Source: Lucinisca nassula (taxonomy: Eukaryota; Mollusca; Bivalvia; Lucinida; Lucinidae). From it: 64,000 bases of DNA. The notes below the pieces were generated by a model. That model did no database searches and was not told the origin of the DNA. It saw nothing but the letters and a program-made list of their open reading frames with translations. Made by a program: the position numbers and the translations under genes. Below are positions 42,137-52,985 of this stretch, piece by piece; position 1 is the first letter of the stretch; each line of letters begins with the position of its first letter. The DNA is taken from assembly GCA_963580285.1 (NCBI GenBank), contig OY757017.1, positions 13,032,538 through 13,096,537 of the forward strand, given 5' to 3'.

Positions 42137-42689
42137 TGTTACGAGCCAGGCGTAGCAGAAAGAAAAAGCAAACAAGCCTTTTGGAAAAATTTAACAAAAT
42201 TTATTTACAAGTTAACTTTAACCTGTAGAAGTAAGAAAATTAAATGTACTTAGCTCTGTTACGAAATATCCTGAATGAATCTATTTTCCTTGATCCCACA
42301 GAATTCACAGTCCAAAATGAATAGTAATATCCTTTAACAATCCAACACAGAATTTAGAAATAACTTTCCTTATAAGCCCAAACATCAAACTCCAAAGTCT
42401 GACTAAATGAGAAAAATCAAGCACTTTTATAGACCCTAAGATTTCTCTAGAACATTCCAGAGGGCTGTGGAATAAGATGAGGTAATTTTCTAAAAATAAT
42501 GCAAACCTGAACTTTCTGGAAGGTTCTGAAGTACTTTTCCTTGTAAACATGTTGTTTACAAAAATAAAATTAATCTGTGACTCATTTTTCTAGAATCTTC
42601 TATAAGAAGATTAACAAGATATTTATAGCATTATTAGGTCACAGTGGGGTGAAAGCGGGAATCAGAAAAATAAATTCTTATGCATAACA
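42137..42689 (-). repeat. 5' LTR
   Basis: Same length as the 3' LTR, with TG...CA ends on the - strand. It should carry the element promoter; I did not identify a specific TATA box with confidence. Confidence 0.95.
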
Positions 42690-42712
42690 TACTTCAAGCC
42701 CCGATTGGCATT
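42690..42712 (-). mobile_element. SINE family S, part two
   Basis: TACTTCAAGCCCCGATTGG completes the SINE interrupted at 36239. TACT is shared by both sides. Confidence 0.8.
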
Positions 42713-43023
42713 CTTAAAACATCAGTAATGATTTTCTGGCACACAGGTAAGAGATATAGGGCTATTTGGCCCTCTTTTTTATACAACTTGACATTCGAGC
42801 TGTACAACCAAAGAAATGCCTTTCCATGATTTGAGAATCTAAGATTCACCTTGGTCGAAAGCTAGTTCAGCACACCTAAATTTCTTTGCACTATACACAT
42901 GTCTGAAATACAGAAATAAAGTAAATGTTCTCAGAAACAACCATTGCATTTTTCCAAGCTTTGCAAGACGTGTACAACAGTGCCAGATAGCCTTATATGT
43001 AAGCATCGTTTTTTTTTCGGGAT
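42713..43023. other. Unassigned spacer
   Basis: I could not find a continuation of the 330-bp array here, so the right flank of the SINE insertion is unclear. Confidence 0.3.
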
Positions 43024-43125
43024 GCCTCTATAGCGGAATTGCCTCTGTAGCGCAGTTGCCTCTGTAGCACAGTTGCCTCTGTAGCGCAGTTGCCTCTGTA
43101 GCGCAGTTGCCTCTGTAGCGCAGTT
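43024..43125 (+). repeat. Six tandem copies of a 17-bp tRNA-like word
   Basis: GCCTCTGTAGCGCAGTT is repeated six times without gaps (the first unit is GCCTCTATAGCGGAATT, the third has CACAGTT). The word is the start of the tRNA-like sequence that follows and includes most of an A-box. A - strand open frame over it is an artefact of the repeat. Confidence 0.92.
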
Positions 43126-43195
43126 GGTATAAGAACGTCTGGACACTGAGTGCTAAGCGACGTTGCCGCATCTGTACTTGGGTTCAGATCACAGC
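43109..43195 (+). mobile_element. tRNA-like head (SINE or tRNA relic)
   Basis: From the last 17-bp unit: an A-box-like TAGCGCAGTTGGTATAAG and a B-box-like GGGTTCAGATC. The spacing is longer than a normal tRNA, so it is not called a functional tRNA gene. Confidence 0.5.
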
Positions 43196-43227
43196 AAATG
43201 TATTCATTTTAATTCATGACTAGAAAT

Positions 43228-43425
43228 GACATTCTTCTGATGAAAACATTTGCTATTTTCAAGTCTTATTTCTGCTACATAGATTGTGTGTGCTCATTCG
43301 AACCGCCTAATTCTATCAGCAAAAAAAATATGTTTACCATTGCAAACTCGACTTTTTCTGTATATAAAGTGTGCGTGTGGGGGGGGGGGGGAGTGGGGGG
43401 GGGGGGTCAGGAGTGTTCATTACAT
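43228..43425. mobile_element. Hairpin element family C, degenerate
   Basis: It has TTTCTGCTACATAGATTGTG and half a palindrome (GCTCATTCGAACCGCCTAA), then expanded G runs and the end GAGTGTTCATTACATGAC. Confidence 0.6.
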
Positions 43426-43427
43426 GA

Positions 43428-43690
43428 CGTTACGATAACATACCCGTGTAACACAGTTCTTTCATTCAAACATCCAAAAAGGTTAATTTTCTGTTGAAAA
43501 TTTGTGACATTTTTTTTATTTATACTTAAAACATAGGTCGTGGGTGCTCGTTAGAACCGCCTCATTGAGGCGGTTCTAACGAGTACCCACAACCTATGTA
43601 TCAGAGCAGAAATATGAAAAATAGTGTGTATCCCTGCAAACTCCATTTTTCACTCTATAAATTTGGGTTTAGAGGGGTGTTCGACTTATT
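43428..43690. mobile_element. Hairpin element family C
   Basis: Left end CGTTACGATAACATACCCGT. The central palindrome at 43532-43600 has only two mismatches between its arms. Right part GGGTTTAGAGGGGTGTTC. It abuts the previous copy. Confidence 0.85.
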
Positions 43691-43845
43691 AACCTGATGA
43701 CTTGCTAAGGCAACTTATGGACAATCGATACATGAGTTCTGTCAGTACTTTGATTTTGTTGAGTATATCAGCTGGAAGACCCAATAACGACGAAAATAAT
43801 ATTATCTGGGTATACACAGGTTACATGTACCAGAATCTCGATGGC

Positions 43846-44141
43846 CTCTGGCCATCGGGGCTTGAAGAATATATGGGCCGCATGATGCTTCGACGCAGAG
43901 CTTTAACCGACCCGCACACGAGCACTGGTAAACCGCTTGGAGGATCAAAGCCTGTCCAGGCAAAGCGGTGCGAGTCGGACCGTCCGTGTTTATAAACGCT
44001 ATTGGTTTTATTGGGCTACAGGGCTTGAGATGCCATTTCATCTCAACGTCGGATAAAAGTCCCACAAAATTGGAAGCAACGTCCCCAAAGTGACTTTTAC
44101 AGTGTTGACGGGGACATTAAACCTCAAATCAAACAAAAAAC
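43846..44141 (+). mobile_element. SINE family S
   Basis: From GGCCATCGGGGCTTGAAG to CTCAAATCAAACAAAAAACA. Confidence 0.85.
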
Positions 44142-44547
44142 AGAATCTCAGATTTGCACGCTCAGTTATTCGTACAAGCTTTCTTTAATCAGAATGTTTC
44201 AGAATTTAATCAACAAAGCCGCATGAATCTGAAAATTGAATTTCCTTATTCCATAGGTTATTGCCCTGTTGACAAAGCGAATAATAACTGTCTTAGAATT
44301 CAAGAGAAAAAAGAAAACAAGTTTTCGAGGTCAAGAACATCGTTTTTTTTTTCATTTCATTATTCAACAACAAAACAAGTGTTCTTAACACATATCTAAC
44401 AGCTAGAATCCCTCGTTTAATGGCTCTGGACATTTTTTTCCAAGTTCGGGGTGCCTGATTTGTTTTATTTATTGTAAGTTTTACTTAAAGTTCCGACCTT
44501 AAAATGAACATTATAGTCCCGGTAAGGGTCTTTGGAATCACAATAAC
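44142..44547. other. Unassigned spacer
   Basis: Nothing is recognised. An open frame at 44154-44399 has no domain signature. Confidence 0.3.
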
Positions 44548-44800
44548 AAGTCCATGAAACGAAGACCCCTCTAAAGCCCACTTTATATAGAGAAAAATGG
44601 GGTTTACGGAGCTAAATACTATCTGCCTGTATTTTTGCTCTAAAACAACGATTGTGGGTACTCGATAGAACCGACTCATTGAGGCCAAACTCGTTAGAAC
44701 CGTCTTAATGGGGGCGGTTCTGAAGAGCACCCCAAAATCTATGTTGAAAGCAAAATAAGAAAGATATTACAATTTATACTTGATAGTTGTCGTTTCTGAC
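44548..44800. mobile_element. Hairpin element family C with disrupted palindrome
   Basis: Left end GTCCATGAAACGAAGACCCC. The palindrome region (44650-44745) holds an extra partial arm (CTCGTTAGAACCGTC) between the two normal arms, as if one arm had been copied again. Confidence 0.7.
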
Positions 44801-45024
44801 ACCATGTTGGATCGCATTATTTAACATGTACATGTTTTCCTAATTTTATCAGCTGTCGATTTTGTGCCACTGGACCCAAGGGTATATACACAAGAGAGCT
44901 TAATCCAGTGTTTGCTAGTGGACTCTTCCATTGCTATAAGTTGGAAAAGTCCATTTGTCATAATTATATGGAGTGGTGCGCCAATTTTTTCGTTCTTATT
45001 CAACTTTTGATGCAAACTTCTGTT

Positions 45025-45135
45025 AGCAAATAGTGCAGGCCCTGATCAGACGCCGCGTTGTGCGGCGTCTGATCTGGGCCTTGTACTGTTTGCCAAGGTA
45101 CCCCTTAGGGGTTTCCCGCATGCATTGGGTTAAAT
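45025..45135. repeat. Family A half element with intact core hairpin
   Basis: The core CAGACGCCGC...GCGGCGTCTG is perfect, and the right shell (GGTACCCCTTAGGGGTTTC to TTGGGTTAA) is present. The left shell is missing. Confidence 0.8.
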
Positions 45136-46138
45136 AGCTGATGCTCGCGTGAAATCCACTTGCAATAAAAGTTAAACTGTACATAAAAAGCGTATTTTTT
45201 ATGAATTATTTTCATGTAAAGGTAATTTACAGCATCGCTACAATCAGCACTATAGGCTGTCGCTTTCGGACAAAGCTATGCAAGATCAACAAGTACATTT
45301 GTTTGCAAAACATGCTCGTAATCAGACGTTTCTTGACGTTTATTCAGGGTCTACACTGTTCGCGAAAAGTACAGGAATAAGTGTTTTTACGAAATAGTGG
45401 AAGTCCAAGTTTTGGACATTTTTCAGCCTACACTCGAAAGACTATCCTCTCTTGAATGCGCTAATTTTCAAAATTAAAACATAGTGTCTTTTGTGACTAC
45501 GTACATAAAATCAAAATCAGACTGAAAAAAATCAACATAGACAAACAAATGAATTTGGAACAAATAAGACCACTGCGAAGGCATTGAAGGTCGGGACGTC
45601 TATGTATAAAATAGAAGTAAAGGCAATAGTCAGGAATCCATCCAATTAACCCACACCAGTGACACCAACCATCAGAGACACGACCATCAGAGACAAGAAA
45701 GGGAAAGGAAAACAAACATTAAATAACTAGACCCTAATGGAAACAGCAATAGCGGGGCGCCTAAAGGACAGTACCTTTTTCCAAAAATGAGCAACTTGCT
45801 ATCCAAAACAAAACGATAAAAGCCAGACAAGCCATAACAAAAATAGACCGCGAAAGAAGAACCGCCGACAGAACACTGGATGCTGCCATTAACATAGTAA
45901 ATAATCTAGATTACTACACACTAAATTTCGTTCCTTTACTCCTTCTAAATTAACTTTCACATTACCATATAGGGAGTTACGAAGATGCCAGATCCCACCC
46001 ATTCTGCTCCCTTATCCCCTTTGTTTAGATGTCACAACACTTAGACTACATTTGTACCATAAGCAATCTGGGCAACATCCTTTCCACATGACATCATGTC
46101 AGTATAACACGTCTGAGTCATAGCATGATGTCCGATGT
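45136..46138. other. Mostly unassigned, with small fragments
   Basis: It contains a worn core hairpin at about 45305-45370, a piece of repeat K at 45405-45445 and a fragment at 45620-45690 shared with 27608. At about 45805-45930 one frame reads as a basic, helix-like peptide (KARQAITKIDRERRTADRTL), which could be a relic of a retrotransposon ORF1, with weak support. Confidence 0.35.
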
Positions 46139-46365
46139 TAACCCTTTCTGTACCAAATAGAATCTTCCTCCTTATAAATAGCGAGAGTCCATTTCAAAAT
46201 TTAGGGGTGTCAGGTTGGGTTTCCTTCAAAATTTGTTTGGAAAATGGCTGAACTTTTTGCAAACAGTGGAGGCCCTGATCAGACGCCGCATTCTGCGGTG
46301 TCTGATCTGGGCCTGCACTGTTTGCCAGGGTACCGGTTTTGGGGTTTCTGGTACTAAATGGGTTA
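46139..46365. mobile_element. Hairpin element, family A
   Basis: Ends TAACCCTTTCTGTACC and GGTACTAAATGGGTTA. The core hairpin CAGACGCCGCATTCTGCGGTG has one wobble. It is inverted relative to the copies at 14.4 and 22.9 kb. Confidence 0.88.
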
Positions 46366-46480
46366 AAAGACTTGAATATCTGTGAATTTCCATTAATTTC
46401 ATGACATATCTACGGAACCCGGGAAGGGACATGATTTTTTATTTTTATTATGTTGGACTCACGTAATTAAAATCTTAGGT

Positions 46481-46803
46481 AGCTTTACAGTTTTTCGCCC
46501 CCGCCCATCGGGGCTTGGAGAAATAGATTGGGCTGCATGTTGCTTCCACGCAGAGCTGAATCTGACCACGCACGAGTACTGGTAAACTGCTTAAAAGGAC
46601 TAAGCCTGGCCAGGCAAAGCGGTGTGAGTCAGATCGTCCAATGCATATAAGCCTTCTGGTTTCATTGGGCGGCAGGGCTTGAGGTGTCATTTCACCTCAA
46701 TGTCGGGTAAAAGTCCCACAAAATTGGAAGCAACGTCTCCAAAATGACCTAAATAGTGTTGACGGGGACGTTAAACACCAATTCAAACAAAGCTTTACAG
46801 TTT
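46481..46803 (+). mobile_element. SINE family S with 13-bp target duplication
   Basis: The body is 46494-46790. AGCTTTACAGTTT stands on both sides (46481-46493 and 46791-46803). This is direct evidence for target-primed insertion. Confidence 0.93.
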
Positions 46804-46911
46804 CAAATCAGGGAAAGGCACAAAAATTATAAACCTTTCTTCGAATCCATTCGATTCTCAAAACAAAATTAATATATCAAGGCAGCAGTGCTTAACATGC
46901 GGATGGGGTAT

Positions 46912-47122
46912 TAACCCTTATCTTGCAGTTAACGACAACCCCTATCTTTGCAAACAGTGTAGATCCAGATCAGATGGCTTCTGAAGAAGCCATCTGATCA
47001 GGATCTACACTGTTTGGCATTCAGTTTATGAATTTGTAGCAATAAATCACATCAAGTAATTTGATTGGTTGATAGACAGAAATGGGCGTGGCTTAAATGA
47101 ATATTCAGCAAGATAGGGGTTA
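46912..47122. mobile_element. Hairpin element, family B
   Basis: Ends TTAACCCTTATCTTGC and AAGATAGGGGTTA. The core CAAACAGTGTAGATCC...GGATCTACACTGTTTG has an inner perfect stem CAGATGGCTTCTGAAGAAGC. A long asymmetric tail (AATCACATCAAGTAATTTGA) lies between core and right end. Confidence 0.85.
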
Positions 47123-47273
47123 CGTTCCATTTTCAACCGTAATACTGGAGTTCTAAATCAAGCCTTGCTTTCAGAAAAAAAAAATCTTCGTTACTCGAAG
47201 ATGTCCTGATCTCTGAAGATCCTTCAATCCTTGCCCATGCTGGAAACGCATACAGGGATCCTGAATAGTCTCC

Positions 47274-47600
47274 TAGACATCACAAAAAACGCGCCCATAT
47301 ATTATTGACCCCCTTGAACCTAGCTTTTATATAGCCTAAAACTGGAGTTTACATGGGTAAACCTTATCTTTCTTGTTTCTGCTCTAAAATATAGATTGTG
47401 GGTACTCGTTAGAACCGCCTCGATGAGGCGGTTCTAACGAGTGCCCACAATCCATATTTGGAGCAGAAATAAGAAAAACATCACAATTTTTCATCATCCA
47501 TAATCGTTAGAACCTTCTCGATGAGGCGGTACAATCTATATTTTGATCAGAAATAAGAGAAATATCACTTTTTTTATCTGAAATTCTTCATTTTTACGAT
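47274..47600. mobile_element. Hairpin element family C with an extra half palindrome
   Basis: Left end ATCACAAAAAACGCGCCCAT. The main palindrome is at 47389-47458. A partial second one follows (CGTTAGAACCTTCTCGATGA, 47508-47530). Confidence 0.8.
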
Positions 47601-47727
47601 GAAAGACAGGGAGATTTTTTACGCCACACACTCCCTTAACACCAGCTGTGGCTACTCTATACCCCACTGATCACGACAACCCATACCGTAGCCTAGCCAC
47701 TAGTCTTTAAAATGAATAATATGGAAT

Positions 47728-47938
47728 TAACCCTTATCTTGCTGAATATTCATTTAAGCCACACCCATTTCTGTCTATCAACCAATCAAATTACTTGATG
47801 TAATTTATTCCTACAAATTCATAAATTGAATGTCAAACAGTGTAGATCCTGATCAGATGGCTTCTTCAGAAGCCATCTGATCTGGGTCTACACTGTTTCA
47901 AAAGATAGGGGTTGTTGTGAACTGCATGATAAGAGTTA
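47728..47938. mobile_element. Hairpin element, family B, inverted copy
   Basis: Same size as the copy at 46912 but inverted. The long tail now lies left of the core, which is at 47834-47900 with the stem CAGATGGCTTCTTCAGAAGC. Confidence 0.85.
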
Positions 47939-48078
47939 AAATCCTCTTTTACACTACAATAAACAGTTTATAAAAGTCTCTCTGGCTCAATTTAGCGTCA
48001 TAATTCTTAAATTTGAGACTCTACCAAATAGACTTGCCATAACTCAGAAGGGGATAAATATTTAATACAATAAAAATA

Positions 48079-48405
48079 CCAGAAATGATTAGTTTTGTTT
48101 CTTTGATTTGAGGTTTAACGTCCCCGTCAACACTGTAAAGGTCATTTTGGAGATTTTGCTTCCAATTCTGTGGGACTTTTACCCGACATTGAGATGAAAT
48201 GACAGCTAAAGCCCTGTCGCCCAATGAAACCAATAGGGTTTATTAGCATGGACGGTCCGCCTCGCACCGCGGTTCCTGGACAGACTTAGATCCTCTTAGC
48301 GGTTTACCAGTACTAGTGTGCGGGCCGGATTCAGCTCTGCGTGGTAGCATCCTGCAGCCCATATGTTTCTTCAAGCCCCTATGGGCGGGGGCAGCCAGAA
48401 ATGAT
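48079..48405 (-). mobile_element. SINE family S with 11-bp target duplication
   Basis: CCAGAAATGAT is found at 48079-48089 and 48395-48405, around a full-length copy with its tail at the left. Confidence 0.92.
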
Positions 48406-48449
48406 CAGACTTTTATTACCAGACTTGTAGCTAGTTTACCCATACCGTT

Positions 48450-48600
48450 GCAAACAGTGTTGATCCAGATCAGATGGCTTCTGTAGAATGTTGAAACCAT
48501 CTGATCAGGATCTACACTGCCAGCCTCAAGATAAGATAGCTTCTGAAGTCATCTGATCGTGATTTAGACTGTTTGTTATTCAGTTTGCAAATGGAAGAGT
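48450..48600. repeat. Family B core, partly duplicated
   Basis: GCAAACAGTGTTGATCC with CAGATGGCTTCT and AACCATCTGATCAGGATC, followed by another half (AGCTTCTGAAGTCATCTGAT and GACTGTTTG). The outer ends are not preserved. Confidence 0.65.
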
Positions 48601-48716
48601 AAATGCATGTAAATGAAGCAATTGATGATGCATTAATCTTATTTTTTTTTATTTTTTTTATTTTTTGGCTTCAGTCAATACATGTACATAAAATAACTGT
48701 GATATCCAATTGAGTT

Positions 48717-49012
48717 TGCTTGTTTGATTTGGGGTTTAACGTCCCCGTCAACACTATTTAGGTATTTTCATTTTTGGAGACGTTGCTTGCAATTTTGTTG
48801 GACTTTTACCCGACATTGAGATGAAATGGCATCGCAATCCCTGTCGCCCTATGAAACCAATAGGGTTTAATTGCATGGACGGTCGTACTCGCTGCACTTT
48901 GCCTGGGTAGTCTCAGACCTTCTAAGCGGTTCACCAATACCCATGTGCGGTCAGTTTCAGCTCTTGGTGGAAGCATCATGCAACCCACTCTCTTTCTCCA
49001 AGCGTCGGGGCT
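48717..49012 (-). mobile_element. SINE family S
   Basis: Tail GCTTGTTTGATTTGGGG at the left. The 5' end is worn (CTCCAAGCGTCGGGGC). Confidence 0.8.
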
Positions 49013-49579
49013 AGAGATCCTATTGGAAGGTGGGATTTGTCCAGCCAATATTAAAGATTAAATTTCCTCTTTGTTTAACTTGCAGGTCTGCGTATGCAAG
49101 TTTGTCCAATTAGACCGAGTTCTCCAGATTTGCAGAAAATGTGACAAGTAATTAGACATCTCCGCATGCAAATGTTCACACATCTGTAAAAAAATAAGGT
49201 TAATAGACTAACAGTTTCTTCAATATTCTGGGCAGCCCGAGCGACAACAAAATGTCGAAATTAACAAGAGCGACCAGCCTAGCTCTGATTAGTCCGCGCT
49301 GATTAGAGTCTTTTCAAGTGACAGCGGCCATTTTATGAATTCGGACGCATCTGTAAAGCGGAAAGAGTCGTTAATCAGGTTGCAGTCGTTAACAGGTTGA
49401 CAACTAGGCTCCACAGTTGCCGGATAATATTTTTGCAGCGGTGCCATAACATGATCAGCATTAGAAGTGATTTTCCCAGAAACAACGCTGATAACGTCGA
49501 ACAACATGAAGGTCAACCTACATACTTCCTTGCAAGGAACAGTAAGGTTGATTGACAGAAATCAAAGCACGGAAGCACC
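49013..49579. other. Unassigned; weak open frame on the - strand
   Basis: An open frame at 49289-49516 (-) encodes 75 residues with no recognised domain. Its composition is not obviously repetitive, so an exon-like relic cannot be excluded. No splice sites were convincingly placed. Confidence 0.25.
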
Positions 49580-49828
49580 GGTGGGTCTTGTTTGTTTGTT
49601 TTGAAGTTTAACTGCCCAGTCAACACTATTTAGGTTATTTTTGAGCCGGTCAGTTTACCTATCCATACTTTATACGTAAGCAATTAACCAGTACAGTGCA
49701 CATTCTTTCGCCAGAAACTGACAACTGCCCTTTCTGAATCAGCGGAAGGGTGAGAATGACCGTAGAAAAGATTTCATGATCAATGCCCACGAAAGAATGT
49801 TGCCGACCCCAGCAGGTAATGGTGGGTC
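49580..49828 (-). mobile_element. tRNA-derived SINE, 5'-truncated, with target duplication
   Basis: Same family as 14702-15001. The body is 49588-49820, and GGTGGGTC is repeated at 49580-49587 and 49821-49828. The tRNA-like head is lost, as expected for incomplete reverse transcription. Confidence 0.85.
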
Positions 49829-51719
49829 GATTGTCTAATTGTAGGCTGGAAAAATGGAAATTAGATCACTAACAGCGCTGGTGGCAGGGGTGGGGGAGGG
49901 GGAGGGTGGTCGATTGACTTTGAGTGTAGGCTGGGAAAAATAGTCCTGAACCGGAACTTATGTGATCATGATTGTGTTGTCTATATATCTGTATAGGTCT
50001 TTCACTTCATTTACCTATCTCAGCAGTTGTTGCAGTAATTACAAAGCACATTATGTAAGATATCAAGAAGCATTTAAACTGTTGATAATAATTATTCAAT
50101 CTGTGAGTAGTTATCGCATTACTCATAGGATTTTAAATGATTTTCAGTACATTGTGATGCTTTTATCTGTCCAAACACTGCAATGGTCTTTCTAAGCTGA
50201 GAGATACGTTGCACAGAAATGTACTGGTAATTATTAATGAACAAAAAGCAAGCAAAAACAGTGTTTAAAAAAAACAGTGAACTTGCATTCAGCAGAAACA
50301 TTCAAGAAGTGGTTGAAAGTTTACAACCAGAAAAAAATACTAAAAACTCGCTTCCGATAAATTAACCACTATATTGACAAAGTAAATAGAAAAAATAAGA
50401 CACTAAAGAAACGTCAACAATTACAATACCAATGCAGAAAAGAGGCATATTTATGTATGTGTACTATAAAGAAGGAAACTGTTTCTCTCCCTGTCTAATA
50501 GCAAAATTTCTCTAGGCCATGGAACAGCTTTGTTTACACCAAATATTCTGCGCCTCATCCATCAAAGATATCTTTTGCAACAGAAACTCAATATCAGTGA
50601 CATTTCGATTTTTGGAAATACTAACCGATAATTACTGTAACTTTTTTGTTAGGATAATAATCCAGCGTTCATAAAGACAGAGTATATCTAAGGCTTAATA
50701 TGACCATGAATTTATCAACAGAACTATTTTTAGTAGTAACAACAAACCACTGACCATTACGTCCTCGCATACCAGCTTGGTATGGACATGAAAATAATGG
50801 ATCTCCTTGCCTTACACCTATTTGAGCAGCATGACTTATGCAAAGTCATTAAATTAAGTTGCACATGTTCACAATAATTTTGCTGCTAATAAAAAAAGCT
50901 ATTTATGTTGTTCAGCCTAATTTGTTGATTAGAATACCTTTTGATTTAGTGTTTTACTAACTACTATTTTGGATAGATCATAGTGTATAAATGAAAGGAA
51001 AATATCAGAAATTCATGATATTTTAATTGTTTCTAAGCTAGATCAGCTCAATATTTATTCATTTTGATTTGTATAATCTCTTTTTTATTACGTAAGTGTT
51101 ACACATTGCCCTTTTGTAAGGTTCTTGGATGATTTCAATAAAATAGTAAATTTTGCAGAAACGATTTACATCCATTAAAGGTGTAAAACTACAGTGTTAC
51201 CAGTTTTGGATTTTCATGAAATATGGCATAGATAAAGAAGATACATATGGCAAGTTTTCCTAGCAAAATGAAATCTTGACAAAGACTAGAACATATTTAT
51301 CTTAGGGATTGAATTTTGATAATTTTTTAAAATTTTAATTAAAAAATGAGATTTTTGATAATTATTTTATCAGAAAATCTAAACTTTAATTAATTCAAAA
51401 GGTTTTTTAGTATCAAAGCAATGCCTATGGAGTTCTGCATTCAATTCAGTTCACAGATCTTGAAACTAAATACAACATAAGATATAAGACGCACTTATTT
51501 AGAGACATACACCAGCTCATGGAGGGAATCAGTACGAGTGGCCTCCTGAGTCCTACTATGATTTATATAATTTATTAAATACATTTTTATAGGTTGTATA
51601 TGCTGAGTTATTAATATACAAAGTTTAAAGGAAAAACATGCATGGGCACAGATGAAAGACCCCCTTTGGGAAATCTTAGTTTATTTTGCATTGCAGTCTA
51701 GATGTGATTACTATATACC
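49829..51719. other. Long AT-rich stretch, nothing recognised
   Basis: Apart from a piece of repeat K up to about 49940 and a G-rich run at 49890, I find no element, RNA or open frame with support. It could be intronic or intergenic host sequence. Confidence 0.35.
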
Positions 51720-52745
51720 TTAAGCTATTGCCTTGAACATGACAGTCTCATAGGGAACGATAAGTAAATGTCCTAGTTAACTTTTGAGAATAATTCTGAA
51801 GATTTGTTTTCTTCAGCTATGGCCCTTTGAAAATCTTGCATTACGGAAACATGCCTATACAAATATATTGTAAAGGAGCAGTCTCTATAAGGCCATTTTC
51901 ATGGCTAAAACAGATTTTCTTTACACTTTGTATACTTTAACTAATATGTATTGACTGTCTTATGGTGCAATACCAGTTTGTTTGGTTCACTGGTTTACGC
52001 TGTATACACGATTAAGTCGGCGGGGTAATTCCACCATATTAAAAGTAAAGCTACAAAAATGTTATTTTTTCTGCTTCAAAATGGTGGTTGCAATAGGAAA
52101 ACTACACTTCTGGACTGAAAAGATCATGATAATATTGTTATGAAAATTCATACTAGAATAGAGTTTATATTCGCTTGTAAGATGTATCCAAATGTCTGTA
52201 TTTTTTTTTCTCCGACTTTACGAAAAACCAAAACACGTTCACTGTTTTCAAGATTTTTTACAAACCCTTTTGCTATTATTCCGTTTATATAATAGTCATT
52301 TTAGGCATGTGTCAGAATGTATTTTATGGTAATTAATATGAGAGTTATCTCCCCACAAAATCTGATTTTGTCCCTTTTTTCAGTATCAGCATGCATTTGG
52401 CATTCCATAGTACTCCAAACTCCATTTGGAAGTTAATAACACCTCTGCCTGGACGGTTTACCAGCACTTATTTGCGGTGGAAGCATCATGTAGCCCAGTC
52501 AATTTTTCCAAGCCCCGATTGGCGGAACCAATATTTGAACAGAACTTGGCTATGGGAACTTATTTTTCATATACCCGCGTGTTTTCGAGATGATAAGCAA
52601 AATACCTAAAAACAAGTACTGTTTAAGCTATTGTCTTGAATCTTGACAGGCTGACAGAGAATGATACGTAGATGGCATGATCAAATTTTGAAACAAAGAT
52701 CTGAATTTTTTTCTTCAGTTTTGGCCCTTTGAAAATTTTGGCATT
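51720..52745. repeat. Diverged direct repeat pair of about 125 bp
   Basis: 51720-51845 and 52620-52745 share TTAAGCTATTG, GAACGATA/GAATGATA and CTTCAGYTWTGGCCCTTTGAAAAT in the same order. The interval between them holds a family C terminal fragment (51838-51870) and a SINE S fragment (52446-52527). Confidence 0.6.
52446..52527 (-). mobile_element. SINE family S, internal/5' fragment
   Basis: From GACGGTTTACCAGCACT to CCAAGCCCCGATTGGCGG. The tail is missing. Confidence 0.7.
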
Positions 52746-52985
52746 TAGGGACAAGCATATGATTGTGGTTAGTTTTCTGTTTCATTTGAGTTTTAGCATC
52801 CCCTTTGAATTAGCATTGGTACATGTAAACATGCCTACGAGTAGTAAATGTGCTTACGCTAAGTTTTCCCGCTAATGTGATAAGTACTTTTTAGGTCGAT
52901 TGTTATCAATCTACCCAAAGTTATAAGTATAAAACATCTATTAGTGCTGGAGTCTCTGTGACTATCACGGATTTATAGCAAATCC

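Larger units (their letters stand above)
36240..42689 (-). mobile_element. LTR retrotransposon, Gmr1-like (gypsy RT, integrase before RT)
   Basis: Two 553-bp LTRs enclose gag-protease, integrase, RT and RNase H, read on the - strand in that order. The RT and RNase H are of Ty3/gypsy type, but the integrase is upstream of RT as in Ty1/copia. This combination defines the Gmr1-like group. The flanks share TACT (36236-36239 and 42690-42693), a 4-bp target duplication. A primer-binding site and polypurine tract are in place. The LTRs differ at two positions by eye, so the insertion is recent, yet the coding frames carry two frameshifts and two stops. Confidence 0.93.

Noticed and set aside
42931..43146. 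Open frame with repeated RYRGNCATEATALQ-type peptide
   Set aside because: It is the 17-bp tandem repeat read on the - strand.
49289..49516. Host exon on the - strand
   Set aside because: It is open for 75 codons without a domain or convincing splice sites, so it is not reported as a gene.
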